From: JAUVKA01 sp964465145 | GTDB lineage: Bacteria > Bacteroidota > Bacteroidia > Bacteroidales > UBA12481 | Length of the DNA stretch: 30,145 nucleotides | Direction: 5' to 3' | Assembly (NCBI GenBank): GCA_964465145.1 | Contig: CAYXJR010000054.1 | Span: forward strand, 1-30,145 | Shown here: positions 8,785-16,793 of the stretch, in pieces | Layout of the letters: each line of letters begins with the position of its first letter | Numbering within the stretch: position 1 is the stretch's first letter | The notes under the pieces: generated by a model | Databases searched by the model: none | Seen by the model: the letters and a program-made list of their open reading frames with translations, nothing else | What the model was told of the DNA's origin: nothing | Program-made: the position numbers and the translations under genes

Positions 8785-9752
8785 GTTAAATCAATTAATG
8801 GTTTTGTTTTCCCCTGATTATCAGGCTCGCCAAGCTTAACAAGAGCATTGCTCCTATCCCGCTCCAATTGAAGCCTTAGCTCATCAGTATTGTTAAATTT
8901 CATCTCATCTCTTAGCCGGTGGAGGAAACTCACTTTCATTCTCTTGCCGTACAGATCGCGCGTAATATCAAAGATATGAACTTCTATGCTTTTTCGCATG
9001 GTGTTATCTACGGTTGGCCTGGTACCAATATTTAACATCCCTCCGAACTGTTCATTTTCAATATCCACCTTAACCACATAAACACCCTCCTCTGGAATTT
9101 GTTTATGTTCTCCACAACAGGCAATGTTGGCAGTAGGGAAACCAATCTTGCGTCCAAACTGATTCCCTTCTATTACCTCACCGAACATAAAATATGGGAA
9201 ACCCAATAAGTTATTGGCCTTTTCAAGCTCACCAGTCTTCAGGGCAGCTCTGACCAGTGAACTGGAAATTCTTGACTGGTTATCTATACAGGATGGCAAG
9301 CTTGTAAACTGGAATCCATATTGCTGGCCCATCTCCGAAAGAATCTTCCTTCCTCCTTCCCTATCATGGCCAAAGCGATGGTCATCGCCAATAACAAGGT
9401 GCTTCATGCCTATTTGTCCGACGAGGATATCCCGAATAAAATCCCGGCCCCTCATTTTAGCAAAATCCATGGTAAATGGGAGAATAATAAGGTGGTTGAT
9501 ACCCCAGTGACTCAAAAGGTGTTCCTTCTCTTCCAGAGTAGTCAGAAATTGAAAATCTTTGTCTTCTTTCCCGAGGACTTTTCGCGGATGAGGCCAGAAA
9601 GTAATCACTACTGACTCGCCCCCCAATTCTACTGCTTTTTTGATTAATAGCTCAAGTAACTTCTGATGTCCACGGTGCAAACCGTCGAAAACACCAATCG
9701 TTATTACCGGGTTCCTTATGGACAAATTACCTGTGTCTTTATATACCTTCAC
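8781..9752 (-). CDS. ribF: Bifunctional riboflavin kinase / FAD synthetase
   Basis: Makes FMN from riboflavin and then FAD. The N-terminal nucleotidyltransferase domain has TIGVFDGLHRGHQKLLE, whose L-H-R-G-H is the HxGH-type nucleotide-binding motif. It is followed by VVITFWPHP and the IGDDHRFGHDREG loop. The C-terminal riboflavin kinase domain has GNQFGRKIGFPTANI, with the PTAN substrate motif, and later KSIEVHIFD. The length of 323 residues is normal. The start is GTG at 9752, which begins MKVYKDTGNL just before the conserved first strand. A candidate -7 box lies 18-25 nt upstream. It is the first gene of a two-gene unit with ahcY. Confidence 0.97.
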   Translation of the reverse strand: MKVYKDTGNLSIRNPVITIGVFDGLHRGHQKLLELLIKKAVELGGESVVITFWPHPRKVLGKEDKDFQFLTTLEEKEHLLSHWGINHLIILPFTMDFAKMRGRDFIRDILVGQIGMKHLVIGDDHRFGHDREGGRKILSEMGQQYGFQFTSLPSCIDNQSRISSSLVRAALKTGELEKANNLLGFPYFMFGEVIEGNQFGRKIGFPTANIACCGEHKQIPEEGVYVVKVDIENEQFGGMLNIGTRPTVDNTMRKSIEVHIFDITRDLYGKRMKVSFLHRLRDEMKFNNTDELRLQLERDRSNALVKLGEPDNQGKTKPLIDLT

Positions 9753-9769
9753 CTATTCGAAAATTTCCA

Positions 9770-9777
9770 CAAAAGTA
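9770..9777 (-). promoter_or_regulatory. -7 element TACTTTTG for ribF-ahcY
   Basis: On the minus strand TACTTTTG fits TAnnTTTG, 17 nt before the GTG start at 9752. No TTG is found at the 19-nt spacing; GTT is there instead. A short leader of about 10 nt would result. Confidence 0.4.
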
Positions 9778-9788
9778 AAAAAAATCAA

Positions 9789-9796
9789 TACATTTG
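9789..9796 (+). promoter_or_regulatory. -7 element TACATTTG for the tlpA-like / lpxH unit
   Basis: TACATTTG fits TAnnTTTG exactly, 22 nt before the ATG at 9819. It is separated by only 11 nt from the divergent ribF -7 box, so the two promoters must share or compete for the same DNA. Confidence 0.45.
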
Positions 9797-9818
9797 AACC
9801 GTATTATAATATAAGGTT

Positions 9819-10988
9819 ATGATAAACAAAATCAAGGTTTTTACATTAATTCTTCTTGTTCCGCTGATAGCATGGAAATGTGGAGGTTCTGACAGCTTTA
9901 CAGTTTCAGGCCAACTGGTGGGATGGGAAAATGACAGCCTGATTATCCAGGAATTATCTGAGAGTTCCATTAAGGAAGTACGGACAATCTATCTGGATGA
10001 AAAAGGCCGTTTTGAGTTTTCTGATAATGCGGATAACCCAAGATTCTTGTTTCTTCAAACATCCGATAATCAATACATTTCAATACTCACACTTAATGGG
10101 CAAAAGGTCAACATCTCTGCCAATAAGGAGAATTTGAATGAAAGTTATAAAGTAAGTGGCTCAGAAGAATCAAAACTGGTTTGGGAACTGAACTCCGAAA
10201 TGCGAAAAGCCGCCCTTCAACTGGATTCCCTGAGCAAAATGTATTATGAAAGGCAGGCCTCCGAAGCAGGCCCCCAATTGGATAGCTGGCTTCAACGGGA
10301 GTATGAAAAATTGAAATCCCGTCAAAAAACCTATGTCACGCAATTCATTGATGAGCATTACGATTCACCCGCCAGCCTTCTTGCCTTGTCTCACCAATTG
10401 GGTAATGAACCGATCCTGAGTTCCCGGCTTGATTTCCCATATTTTTTCAAGGTTGATTCTGCCCTTTCAGAAAAATATCCTGAATCCACTCTTGTAGCCA
10501 CCCTGCACAATTTCGTTGAAGGGGTTAGATCCGAAGCGGATATGGCGTCCAGCGCCAGCCAAACCACTGCCATTGGAGCCATTGCTCCGGAAATCGAATT
10601 AGCCGGGCCTGACGGAAAAGCGATTTCCCTGTCCTCACTACGAGGAAAATATGTGCTGCTTGATTTTTGGGCTGCCTGGTGTGGCCCCTGCCGCCGGGAA
10701 AACCCAAACCTGGTAAAAGTATATGCAAATTACAAGAACAAAGGTTTTGAAATCTTCCAGGTATCCCTTGATAGAACTCATGAAGAGTGGGTGCGTGCTA
10801 TTAAAACCGACAAGCTGAATTGGATTCATGTAAGTGACCTCAAATACTGGAATTCAATTGCTGCAAAAAAATATGGTGTACAGAGCATTCCTGCCAGTTT
10901 TCTTCTGGATCCGGAGGGACGCATAATTGCACGGAACCTGAGGGGGCCGGATTTAGAAAACAAGCTCAACGAATTACTTAATAAATAG
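9819..10988 (+). CDS. TlpA-like thiol-disulfide redoxin, probable lipoprotein
   Basis: A 389-residue exported thioredoxin-family protein. The hydrophobic N-terminus ends at Cys21 (LIAWKCGGSDS), a plausible lipid-attachment Cys although Lys at -1 is not a textbook lipobox. Residues about 26-115 resemble the DUF4369 beta-rich domain that precedes many Bacteroidota redoxins, then comes a helical linker with charged repeats. The C-terminal thioredoxin fold (about 255-389) has APEIELAGPDGKAISLSSLR, WAAWCGPCRRENP with Cys288 and Cys291, and a cis-proline in SIPASF (Pro358). It likely acts in periplasmic disulfide reduction or cytochrome c maturation-type chemistry; the partner is unknown. The lpxH-like gene begins 1 nt after its stop. 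Confidence 0.92.
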   Translation: MINKIKVFTLILLVPLIAWKCGGSDSFTVSGQLVGWENDSLIIQELSESSIKEVRTIYLDEKGRFEFSDNADNPRFLFLQTSDNQYISILTLNGQKVNISANKENLNESYKVSGSEESKLVWELNSEMRKAALQLDSLSKMYYERQASEAGPQLDSWLQREYEKLKSRQKTYVTQFIDEHYDSPASLLALSHQLGNEPILSSRLDFPYFFKVDSALSEKYPESTLVATLHNFVEGVRSEADMASSASQTTAIGAIAPEIELAGPDGKAISLSSLRGKYVLLDFWAAWCGPCRRENPNLVKVYANYKNKGFEIFQVSLDRTHEEWVRAIKTDKLNWIHVSDLKYWNSIAAKKYGVQSIPASFLLDPEGRIIARNLRGPDLENKLNELLNK

Positions 10989-10989
10989 A

Positions 10990-11727
10990 GTGAAAGTTGC
11001 GAAAAAAATATTTTTTCTTTCAGATGCCCACCTGGGATTCCCCAACCGCCTGGACAGCCTTGAAAGAGAAAGAAAACTGGTTCTTTTTCTTGACCAGATA
11101 ACTGAGGAAGCAGAAGCCATATACCTTTTGGGTGATATGTTTGATTTCTGGTACGAATATAAATCGGTGGTACCCAGAGGGTATATTCGTATCCTTGGAA
11201 AACTGGCCGCTTTGGCTGACCGTGGTGTGGACATTCATTATTTTACCGGGAATCATGATGTATGGGCATTCAAATATCTTGAACAAGAGATCGGCCTTGA
11301 GCTGCATCGGGAAGCCCTGATCAAGGAAATAGGGACAAAACGATTCTTTCTAAGCCATGGAGATGATACCGACAAGGCGGACCGAAAATTCCTTTTCCTG
11401 AAAAATTTATTTACAAACCGCGGCCTGCAATGGGTTTTTTCAAGGTTGCATCCTAATTTCGCATTCAGGATTGCTTCCGGATGGTCAAAACGCAGCCGGA
11501 TGATCCATGGAACCGAGCCATTCGAGGAAGAAAAAGAAGCCATGGTTGTCTATTCCAGGGATTATCTCCTAAATGAGGGACTTGATTTTATTGTTTTTGG
11601 GCACAGGCATTGTCCGGTGGATTATGCTCTTAATAATCAAACCAGGATGATTATCCTGGGCGACTGGATAAGCCACTTCACATATGGAGAATTCGACGGG
11701 GAGGAATTCCGTCTCAAAGAATTTTAA
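10990..11727 (+). CDS. lpxH: UDP-2,3-diacylglucosamine diphosphatase (LpxH-like metallophosphoesterase)
   Basis: Predicted to hydrolyse UDP-2,3-diacylglucosamine to lipid X and UMP in lipid A synthesis at the inner face of the cytoplasmic membrane. The 245-residue protein has the metallophosphoesterase ligands in order: SDAHLG (Asp12, His14), LLGDMFDFW (Asp49), FTGNHDVW (Asn88-His89), LSHGDD (His123) and FGHRHCPVD (His205, His207). GDMFDFWYEY and the spacing suit LpxH-type enzymes. The start is GTG at 10990, placed 1 nt after the upstream stop; the next Met is Met50, within the core. It is co-transcribed with the redoxin. Substrate is assigned by family, so a related phosphoesterase is possible. 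Confidence 0.85.
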   Translation: MKVAKKIFFLSDAHLGFPNRLDSLERERKLVLFLDQITEEAEAIYLLGDMFDFWYEYKSVVPRGYIRILGKLAALADRGVDIHYFTGNHDVWAFKYLEQEIGLELHREALIKEIGTKRFFLSHGDDTDKADRKFLFLKNLFTNRGLQWVFSRLHPNFAFRIASGWSKRSRMIHGTEPFEEEKEAMVVYSRDYLLNEGLDFIVFGHRHCPVDYALNNQTRMIILGDWISHFTYGEFDGEEFRLKEF

Positions 11728-11741
11728 CAAGATAAAAGGTA

Positions 11742-11765
11742 AGGGCCGACGCACAGGCCGGCCCT
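11742..11765. terminator. Possible bidirectional terminator between lpxH and hppA
   Basis: A 7-bp GC-rich stem (AGGGCCG / CGGCCCT) with a 10-nt loop sits in the 44-nt gap between two convergent genes. No strong T-run follows on the plus side and only a modest one (CCTTTTATC) on the minus side, so efficiency is uncertain. Confidence 0.45.
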
Positions 11766-11771
11766 AATCGA

Positions 11772-14162
11772 TTATGATTTAATACGCATTCCGTAGAAGG
11801 AGCGATAGACAAAAACCAAGCCAACCAAAAGAAATACCAGCCCGATATAAGGAGCCAGGTTGGTGTTGTCATGTTCTGCGGCATGCAGACTCATCTCTAT
11901 TGAAATCTCCGCAGCAAGAAGTCCGAAAAGTGTGGAGAATTTAATAATGGGATTAAGGGCAACTGAAGAAGTATCCTTGTAAGGATCTCCAACGGTATCT
12001 CCTACAATAGTGGCCTCATGAAGAGGGGTTCCCCTTTCTTTCAGATCCACTTCAACCACTTTTTTGGCATTATCCCAGGCTCCACCTGCATTGGCCATGT
12101 ACATAGCCTGGAAAAGGCCAAACACAGCAATAGAGATTAGATAGGAAACAAAAAAGTTCGGATTAAAAAATGCGAAGGCAAGGGTAAGCGTAAATAGCAC
12201 AATAAAAATGTTCCACATACCTTTCTGGGCATATTGGGTGCAAATTTTTACTACGGCTTTTGAATCCTCTACATCTGCTTTTTCTTTGCTCAGATCGATA
12301 TTCTTTTTGATAAACTCAACTGCCCTATAAGCCCCTGTGGTTACGGCTTGCATGGATGCACCTGAGAACCAATAAATTACGGCTCCTCCTGAAATAAATC
12401 CAAGAATAACTGGTGCATCAGTCAGGGAGATGTTCAGCATACCTACCTTTTCCAGTATTAGAATAATAGAAAAAATCATTGTGGTAGCTCCGATAACAGC
12501 TGTGCCGATAAGAACAGGTTTAGCTGTTGCCTTAAATGTATTCCCGGCGGAATCATTTGCTTCCAGGTAATGCTTGCCTCCCTCAAAATCCGGCACAAAA
12601 TCAAATTCCTTATTAATTGATTCTTTGATTCCAGGTATAGATTCCACCTGAGATAATTCAAAAACAGACTGGGCATTATCGGTTACCGGGCCATAGCTGT
12701 CAACTGCAATAGTCACAGGTCCCATGCCCAGAAATCCAAAGGCAACCAGTCCAAATGCAAATATGGATGGGTAGGTCATGATGGAATCCATCCCAAGTGT
12801 GGAAATGTGAAAAGAAGCATACATCAATATAACGAAAACCAAGCCCTTCCAAAAGGCAGAAAAGTTTCCTGCAACTATGCCAGATAATATATTAAGAGAA
12901 GCTCCTCCCTCCCTGCTGGCAGTAACAATTTCCTGAACATGTCTTGATTTAGAACTTGTAAAAGCTTTGGTGAGTTCAGGGATCAAAGCGGCTGCCAGAG
13001 TTCCGCAGCTTATAATTGTGGCTAGTTTCCACCACAGGCCGGGAGCCATGGTATCTCCCAGCAAGGACCAACTAGCCAAATAAGTAACGATTATTGAAAT
13101 GATTGAAGTAATCCAAATCAACGAAGTAAGTGGATTCTCAAAATTAAATTCTTTTGCCCGGCCATATTTAGATTTGTTGTAGCCATGGTTTACCCAATAT
13201 GCTACCATGGAAGTTACTACCATGAGAAGACGCATGGCAAATATCCAAACTATTAATGAAGCCTGAAACTCCACTTTAAAAACACCCAGGATAATAAATG
13301 AGATCAATGCAACTCCTGTAACACCATAGGTTTCAAAACCATCGGCCGTTGGGCCTACGCTATCGCCAGCGTTGTCACCTGTACAATCGGCGATTACACC
13401 AGGATTCCTTGGATCATCCTCAGGAAGCTTGAATACAATCTTCATCAGGTCGGCACCTATGTCAGCTATTTTGGTGAAAATACCTCCGGCGATACGCAGG
13501 GCACTGGCCCCCAATGATTCACCAATCGCAAATCCAATGAAGCAGGCTCCGGCAGCTTCACCCGGAACAAATAACAAAATAGCCAGCATCATCACCAATT
13601 CTACACATATTAATAATAAGCCGATGCTCATCCCCGATTGGAGGGGAATGGAGACCATTTCAAAAGGCTTCCCCTTAAGTGCTGCGAATGTTGTGCGGCT
13701 GTTTGCAAGGGTATTGATCCTGATTCCAAACCATGCCACACCATAGGATCCCAGAATACCCAATACTGACCATGATAATATGAGCAGTACCCGGGGGAGA
13801 TTCATCCCACTGAGTACAAGGAAATAATATGTTATAGCAGAACCAACAATAAGAAATAAAATGATGAGGAACTTTCCCTGCTGAACAAGATAAGTTTTGC
13901 AGGTTTCATAGATAATACTTGAAACATCCAGCATCGACTGATGTGCGGGAAGTTTCTTAATCCTGGTGAATTGAAAGTATCCAAACAATAGTCCCAGAAG
14001 AACTATGACCATGCCATACAGTAACAATTGCCACCCATTTATTGCCCCTCCAAAAAAGGTTGCACTCGATAAATCAGGAACTTCCAGGTCGGCCTCGCCT
14101 GCATTCACAACAAATGGGAATAATAGTCCGGCCAGCATGGTGAACAGTAAACGTTTTTTCAT
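11772..14162 (-). CDS. hppA: Membrane-bound ion-pumping pyrophosphatase
   Basis: Couples pyrophosphate hydrolysis to H+ and/or Na+ export across the cytoplasmic membrane. The 796-residue multi-pass protein has the signature acidic motifs: EDDPRNPGVIADCTGDNAGD (248-267), GPVTDNAQS (491-499) and GDTVGDPYKDTSS (721-733). Residues 540-548 read GNTFKATAK. Lys544 sits where K+-independent enzymes carry Lys and K+-dependent ones carry Ala, so K+ independence is predicted. The loop before EDDPRNP reads ADLMKIVFKLP instead of the common ADLVGKVE, which suggests a divergent subfamily and leaves ion specificity open. The N-terminus (MKKRLLFTMLAGLLFPFVVNA) looks like an extra signal-like segment. A perfect promoter lies 35 nt upstream. 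Confidence 0.95.
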   Translation of the reverse strand: MKKRLLFTMLAGLLFPFVVNAGEADLEVPDLSSATFFGGAINGWQLLLYGMVIVLLGLLFGYFQFTRIKKLPAHQSMLDVSSIIYETCKTYLVQQGKFLIILFLIVGSAITYYFLVLSGMNLPRVLLILSWSVLGILGSYGVAWFGIRINTLANSRTTFAALKGKPFEMVSIPLQSGMSIGLLLICVELVMMLAILLFVPGEAAGACFIGFAIGESLGASALRIAGGIFTKIADIGADLMKIVFKLPEDDPRNPGVIADCTGDNAGDSVGPTADGFETYGVTGVALISFIILGVFKVEFQASLIVWIFAMRLLMVVTSMVAYWVNHGYNKSKYGRAKEFNFENPLTSLIWITSIISIIVTYLASWSLLGDTMAPGLWWKLATIISCGTLAAALIPELTKAFTSSKSRHVQEIVTASREGGASLNILSGIVAGNFSAFWKGLVFVILMYASFHISTLGMDSIMTYPSIFAFGLVAFGFLGMGPVTIAVDSYGPVTDNAQSVFELSQVESIPGIKESINKEFDFVPDFEGGKHYLEANDSAGNTFKATAKPVLIGTAVIGATTMIFSIILILEKVGMLNISLTDAPVILGFISGGAVIYWFSGASMQAVTTGAYRAVEFIKKNIDLSKEKADVEDSKAVVKICTQYAQKGMWNIFIVLFTLTLAFAFFNPNFFVSYLISIAVFGLFQAMYMANAGGAWDNAKKVVEVDLKERGTPLHEATIVGDTVGDPYKDTSSVALNPIIKFSTLFGLLAAEISIEMSLHAAEHDNTNLAPYIGLVFLLVGLVFVYRSFYGMRIKS

Positions 14163-14196
14163 AAAAATTTAAGGTTAATTAAGTTTTATTGCACTC

Positions 14197-14226
14197 CAAA
14201 ATTAGGAAAGCCACCCAAAATACCAA
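14197..14226 (-). promoter_or_regulatory. Perfect housekeeping promoter TTG-N19-TAATTTTG of hppA
   Basis: On the minus strand TTG (14224-14226), exactly 19 nt, and TAATTTTG (14197-14204) match the Bacteroidota primary-sigma consensus. The -7 box ends 34 nt before the hppA ATG, giving a leader of about 30 nt. Confidence 0.65.
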
Positions 14227-14413
14227 AAAAGGATATCAGTAATCTGAATAATCCCTCTACGATCAAGCCTGGAAAAAAGAAATGTCATTAAAAAGAATGC
14301 TTGATCCTAAAAAATATTACCCCCACAGCATGGGAAAAGACAATTTCAGGCAGCCATTAACTGTGCATTAACAAAACAACCCTATTTTTCACACTATTTA
14401 ACAATATTTGCGT

Positions 14414-14440
14414 GTAACGTTTGTCAGGCTAAAGCGTCTT
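14414..14440 (+). promoter_or_regulatory. ECF-sigma-like promoter of the EDWM-repeat gene
   Basis: GTAACGT (14414-14420), 15 nt, then GTCTT (14436-14440) followed by A. This has the architecture of extracytoplasmic-function sigma promoters (an AAC-centred -35 and a GTCTAA-like -10), with AAC-to-GTC spacing of 17 nt as in the RpoE consensus GGAACTT-N15-GTCTAA. Transcription would begin near 14447, about 35 nt before the ATG. No good TAnnTTTG box is found upstream of this gene. Confidence 0.5.
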
Positions 14441-14481
14441 ACTAGTGATTTAAAGATTAAAAACATTTGGGAGGAAGAAAA

Positions 14482-15003
14482 ATGAAAACTTACAATTTGA
14501 ATTTAAAAGCACTGATTCTGATCCTGGTCCTCACACTGACCGGACAATCATACGCCCATAGAAATTTTGCCCTTGCTGATGAAAAGAAGGTGGTTAAAGT
14601 TAATATGAAAGCTCCTTTGATAAAATTCATAACCAATACCCTGGAGATAACTTCTGATGACCTTGAAAACCTTAAGGTGCAGCTGAGAGAAGCAAACTTC
14701 TTTTTGATCAACAACGACAACATGGAGCTGCAGCTTACCTTAATCGATTCAGAGAATTCTGATTCGTTCCTTTTTATTGAATATGGAAACGACGACAATA
14801 AACTGGAAGACTGGATGTTCGAAGATGATTACCTGAGTTCAGAAACTGCGCCAGCTATTGAAGACTGGATGTTCGAAGATGATTACCTGAGTTCAGAAAC
14901 TCCGCCAGCTATTGAAGGCTGGATGTTCGAAGATGATTACCTGAATACAGAAACTCCGCCAGCTATTGAAGACTGGATGATGGATGAGGCGTACTATGAA
15001 TAG
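14482..15003 (+). CDS. Small exported protein with acidic EDWM tandem repeats
   Basis: A 173-residue protein of no family I can name. The N-terminus is a signal peptide (LNLKALILILVLTLTGQSYA). Residues about 35-100 form a conserved-looking globular part. The C-terminal half is three 18-residue repeats of the type EDWMFEDDYLSSETAPAI and a final truncated EDWMMDEAYYE. Each full repeat carries six (third copy five) acidic residues and no basic ones. The ATG at 14482 is preceded by GGGAGG (14469-14474) at 7 nt, a strong Shine-Dalgarno unusual for Bacteroidota. This decides against the in-frame TTG at 14467. It is monocistronic, with an ECF-like promoter upstream and an intrinsic terminator 150 nt downstream. 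The role is unknown; an envelope-stress or surface function is only an inference. Confidence 0.8.
   Translation: MKTYNLNLKALILILVLTLTGQSYAHRNFALADEKKVVKVNMKAPLIKFITNTLEITSDDLENLKVQLREANFFLINNDNMELQLTLIDSENSDSFLFIEYGNDDNKLEDWMFEDDYLSSETAPAIEDWMFEDDYLSSETPPAIEGWMFEDDYLNTETPPAIEDWMMDEAYYE
14806..15000 (+). repeat. 54-bp in-frame tandem repeat, 3 full copies and a partial
   Basis: Full copies lie at 14806-14859, 14860-14913 and 14914-14967, with a partial fourth from 14968 that diverges after 12 nt. Copies 1 and 2 differ at one base and copies 2 and 3 at three bases. Near-identity at DNA level indicates recent duplication. The unit encodes the 18-residue EDWM repeat. Confidence 0.95.
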
Positions 15004-15152
15004 CCTTCAAAAAAATGGCATAAGCTTTGATAAGAAACATTAACAATTATTAAGACAAAAATTCCCTTCAAATAACTTACTTTGATAGCACAATTCAAAT
15101 AGGATACTACATTTACAGCAAGGAGTAAATGTTTGTTTTTCGAAACAGTTAT

Positions 15153-15183
15153 GAAGACCGGCCTCCGCCGGTCTTCTTTTTTT
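15153..15183 (+). terminator. Strong intrinsic terminator
   Basis: A perfect 10-bp stem (GAAGACCGGC / GCCGGTCTTC) with a 4-nt loop, followed by seven T, ends at the stop codon of comM. The T-run is only on the plus strand, so it terminates plus-strand transcripts from the EDWM-repeat gene, 150 nt beyond that gene's stop. Confidence 0.9.
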
Positions 15184-16720
15184 ACCCTCCCCAAATATCC
15201 CTATCTAAACTTCGATAATTCACAGCTTCAGCAACATGTTGGGCCATTATCCTGGGAGCCCCTTCCAAATCGGCAATAGTCCTTGATACTTTCACGATAC
15301 GGTCATAGGCTCTTGCGGAAAGCCCCAGCTTCTCCATAGCAGTTCTCAGTATTGAACGAGAGGGATTATCAAGCTCAATCAGGGATCGCTGCATTTTTGG
15401 TTTCATCTGAGCATTGCAATGGATTCCGGGAAAGGGTCTGAATCTTTCTTCCTGTCGTTTACGGGCAGCAGTTACGCGCTCACGGATAGTTGCGCTATTC
15501 TCTGACAAAGGTAAGGCAGAGATTTTTTCGAAACTAACCGGTACCACCTCAATATGAAGGTCTATACGGTCGAGCAATGGGCCTGAAATTTTATTCAGAT
15601 ATTTCTGGATTGTTCCGTTGCCACATCCGCAATTCTTTTCCGGATGATTGTAATATCCACATGGGCAAGGATTCATGCTGGCTACCAACATGAAGTTTGC
15701 CGGAAAATCAATAGAAAAACGAGCCCTGGAAATGTTGATCTTCCGGTCTTCCAATGGTTGCCGCATCACCTCCAGAACAGTGCGTTTGAATTCCGGCAGC
15801 TCATCGAGGAAAAGTACTCCATTATGAGCCAGGGATATTTCGCCAGGCTGGGGAAAGGATCCACCTCCAACGAGGGCAACATCACTGATGGTGTGATGCG
15901 GGGACCGGAATGGGCGCCTGGTAATCAGAGTAGTGTTTACACCAAGTCTGCCGGCTACAGAATGGATTTTTGTAGTTTCCAGAGATTCAGTAAGACTAAG
16001 AGGCGGCATGATTCCCGGTAATCGTTGAGCTAACATTGTTTTCCCGGCACCAGGAGAACCTATAAGGAGAATGTTATGCCCCCCTGCTGCTGCTACCTCC
16101 ATGGCCCGCTTTACATTTTCCTGTCCTTTGACATCATCAAAATCAATGTCCGTTTTACTAACCTGATTGAGGAAGGTTGCCTCAATATCCACCTTAACCG
16201 GGTTCAGGTGGAGTTTTCCATTCAGGAAATCCACCACCTCTTTTAGGTTGTTAACCCCATAAGTATCTAGACCATCTACAACACCAGCCTCCTGCGCATT
16301 TAGACGAGGAAGTATTATACCCTTAAATCCTTCTTTTTGCGCCTGCAAAGCAATGGGTAATACACCTTTGATAGGCTGAAGACCTCCATCAAGGGAGAGT
16401 TCACCCATGATGACATACTTTTCCACAAGTTCTTGCTTTATCTTACCATGAGCAGCCAGAATACCAATAGCAAGAGGCAAATCAAATGCTGCACCCTCTT
16501 TGCGAATATCAGCCGGAGCAAGGTTGATTACCACTTTTTTTCCAGGCCATTTCATGCCTATTTCAGTGAAGGCGGATATAATCCTCTGCTGACTCTCCTT
16601 TACGGCATTGTCTGGCAGGCCCACCAGGCTATATCCTATACCCTCGGAAATATGCACTTCTACACGAATAGTCCTGGCGGAGATCCCATAAACCGCGCTT
16701 GCAAATGTTTTTACCAGCAT
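15182..16720 (-). CDS. comM: YifB/ComM-family Mg-chelatase-like AAA+ ATPase
   Basis: A 512-residue cytoplasmic AAA+ protein. In ComM of naturally competent bacteria this family acts as a hexameric helicase promoting branch migration during integration of incoming DNA; it is also kept in species not known to be competent. The N-terminal Lon-protease-like domain (about 1-170) has GLPDNAVKESQQRI and GELSLDGGLQPIKG. Walker A is GSPGAGKT (221-228) and Walker B LFLDELPEF (303-311). A Cys cluster (PCPCGYYNHPEKNCGCG; Cys352, 354, 364, 366) probably binds zinc. The C-terminal segment ends RSLDRDIWGG, as is typical. Length is as expected. Confidence 0.96.
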   Translation of the reverse strand: MLVKTFASAVYGISARTIRVEVHISEGIGYSLVGLPDNAVKESQQRIISAFTEIGMKWPGKKVVINLAPADIRKEGAAFDLPLAIGILAAHGKIKQELVEKYVIMGELSLDGGLQPIKGVLPIALQAQKEGFKGIILPRLNAQEAGVVDGLDTYGVNNLKEVVDFLNGKLHLNPVKVDIEATFLNQVSKTDIDFDDVKGQENVKRAMEVAAAGGHNILLIGSPGAGKTMLAQRLPGIMPPLSLTESLETTKIHSVAGRLGVNTTLITRRPFRSPHHTISDVALVGGGSFPQPGEISLAHNGVLFLDELPEFKRTVLEVMRQPLEDRKINISRARFSIDFPANFMLVASMNPCPCGYYNHPEKNCGCGNGTIQKYLNKISGPLLDRIDLHIEVVPVSFEKISALPLSENSATIRERVTAARKRQEERFRPFPGIHCNAQMKPKMQRSLIELDNPSRSILRTAMEKLGLSARAYDRIVKVSRTIADLEGAPRIMAQHVAEAVNYRSLDRDIWGG

Positions 16721-16793
16721 TTTTCTATCTTAGTTCACTTGTATAGATGAAAGTATTATAGTCGATTGGAAAAAAAACAACTATTTTTTTATC

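Larger units (their letters stand above)
14163..14481. other. Intergenic region with two divergent promoters
   Basis: This 319-nt AT-rich stretch carries no credible ORF. It holds the hppA promoter at 14197-14226 on the minus strand, an ECF-like promoter at 14414-14440 on the plus strand, and an 11-bp-spaced direct repeat of CATTAAC at 14355-14361 and 14366-14372, about one helical turn apart, which might be a regulator site. Positions about 14230-14350 show nothing I can interpret. Confidence 0.6.

Noticed and set aside
13372..13746. 124-codon plus-strand open frame
   Set aside because: Antisense to the conserved acidic-motif region of hppA.
14467..14481. In-frame TTG start for the EDWM-repeat gene
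   Set aside because: The extra codons are the Shine-Dalgarno itself (GGGAGGAAG); the ATG at 14482 has ideal spacing to it.
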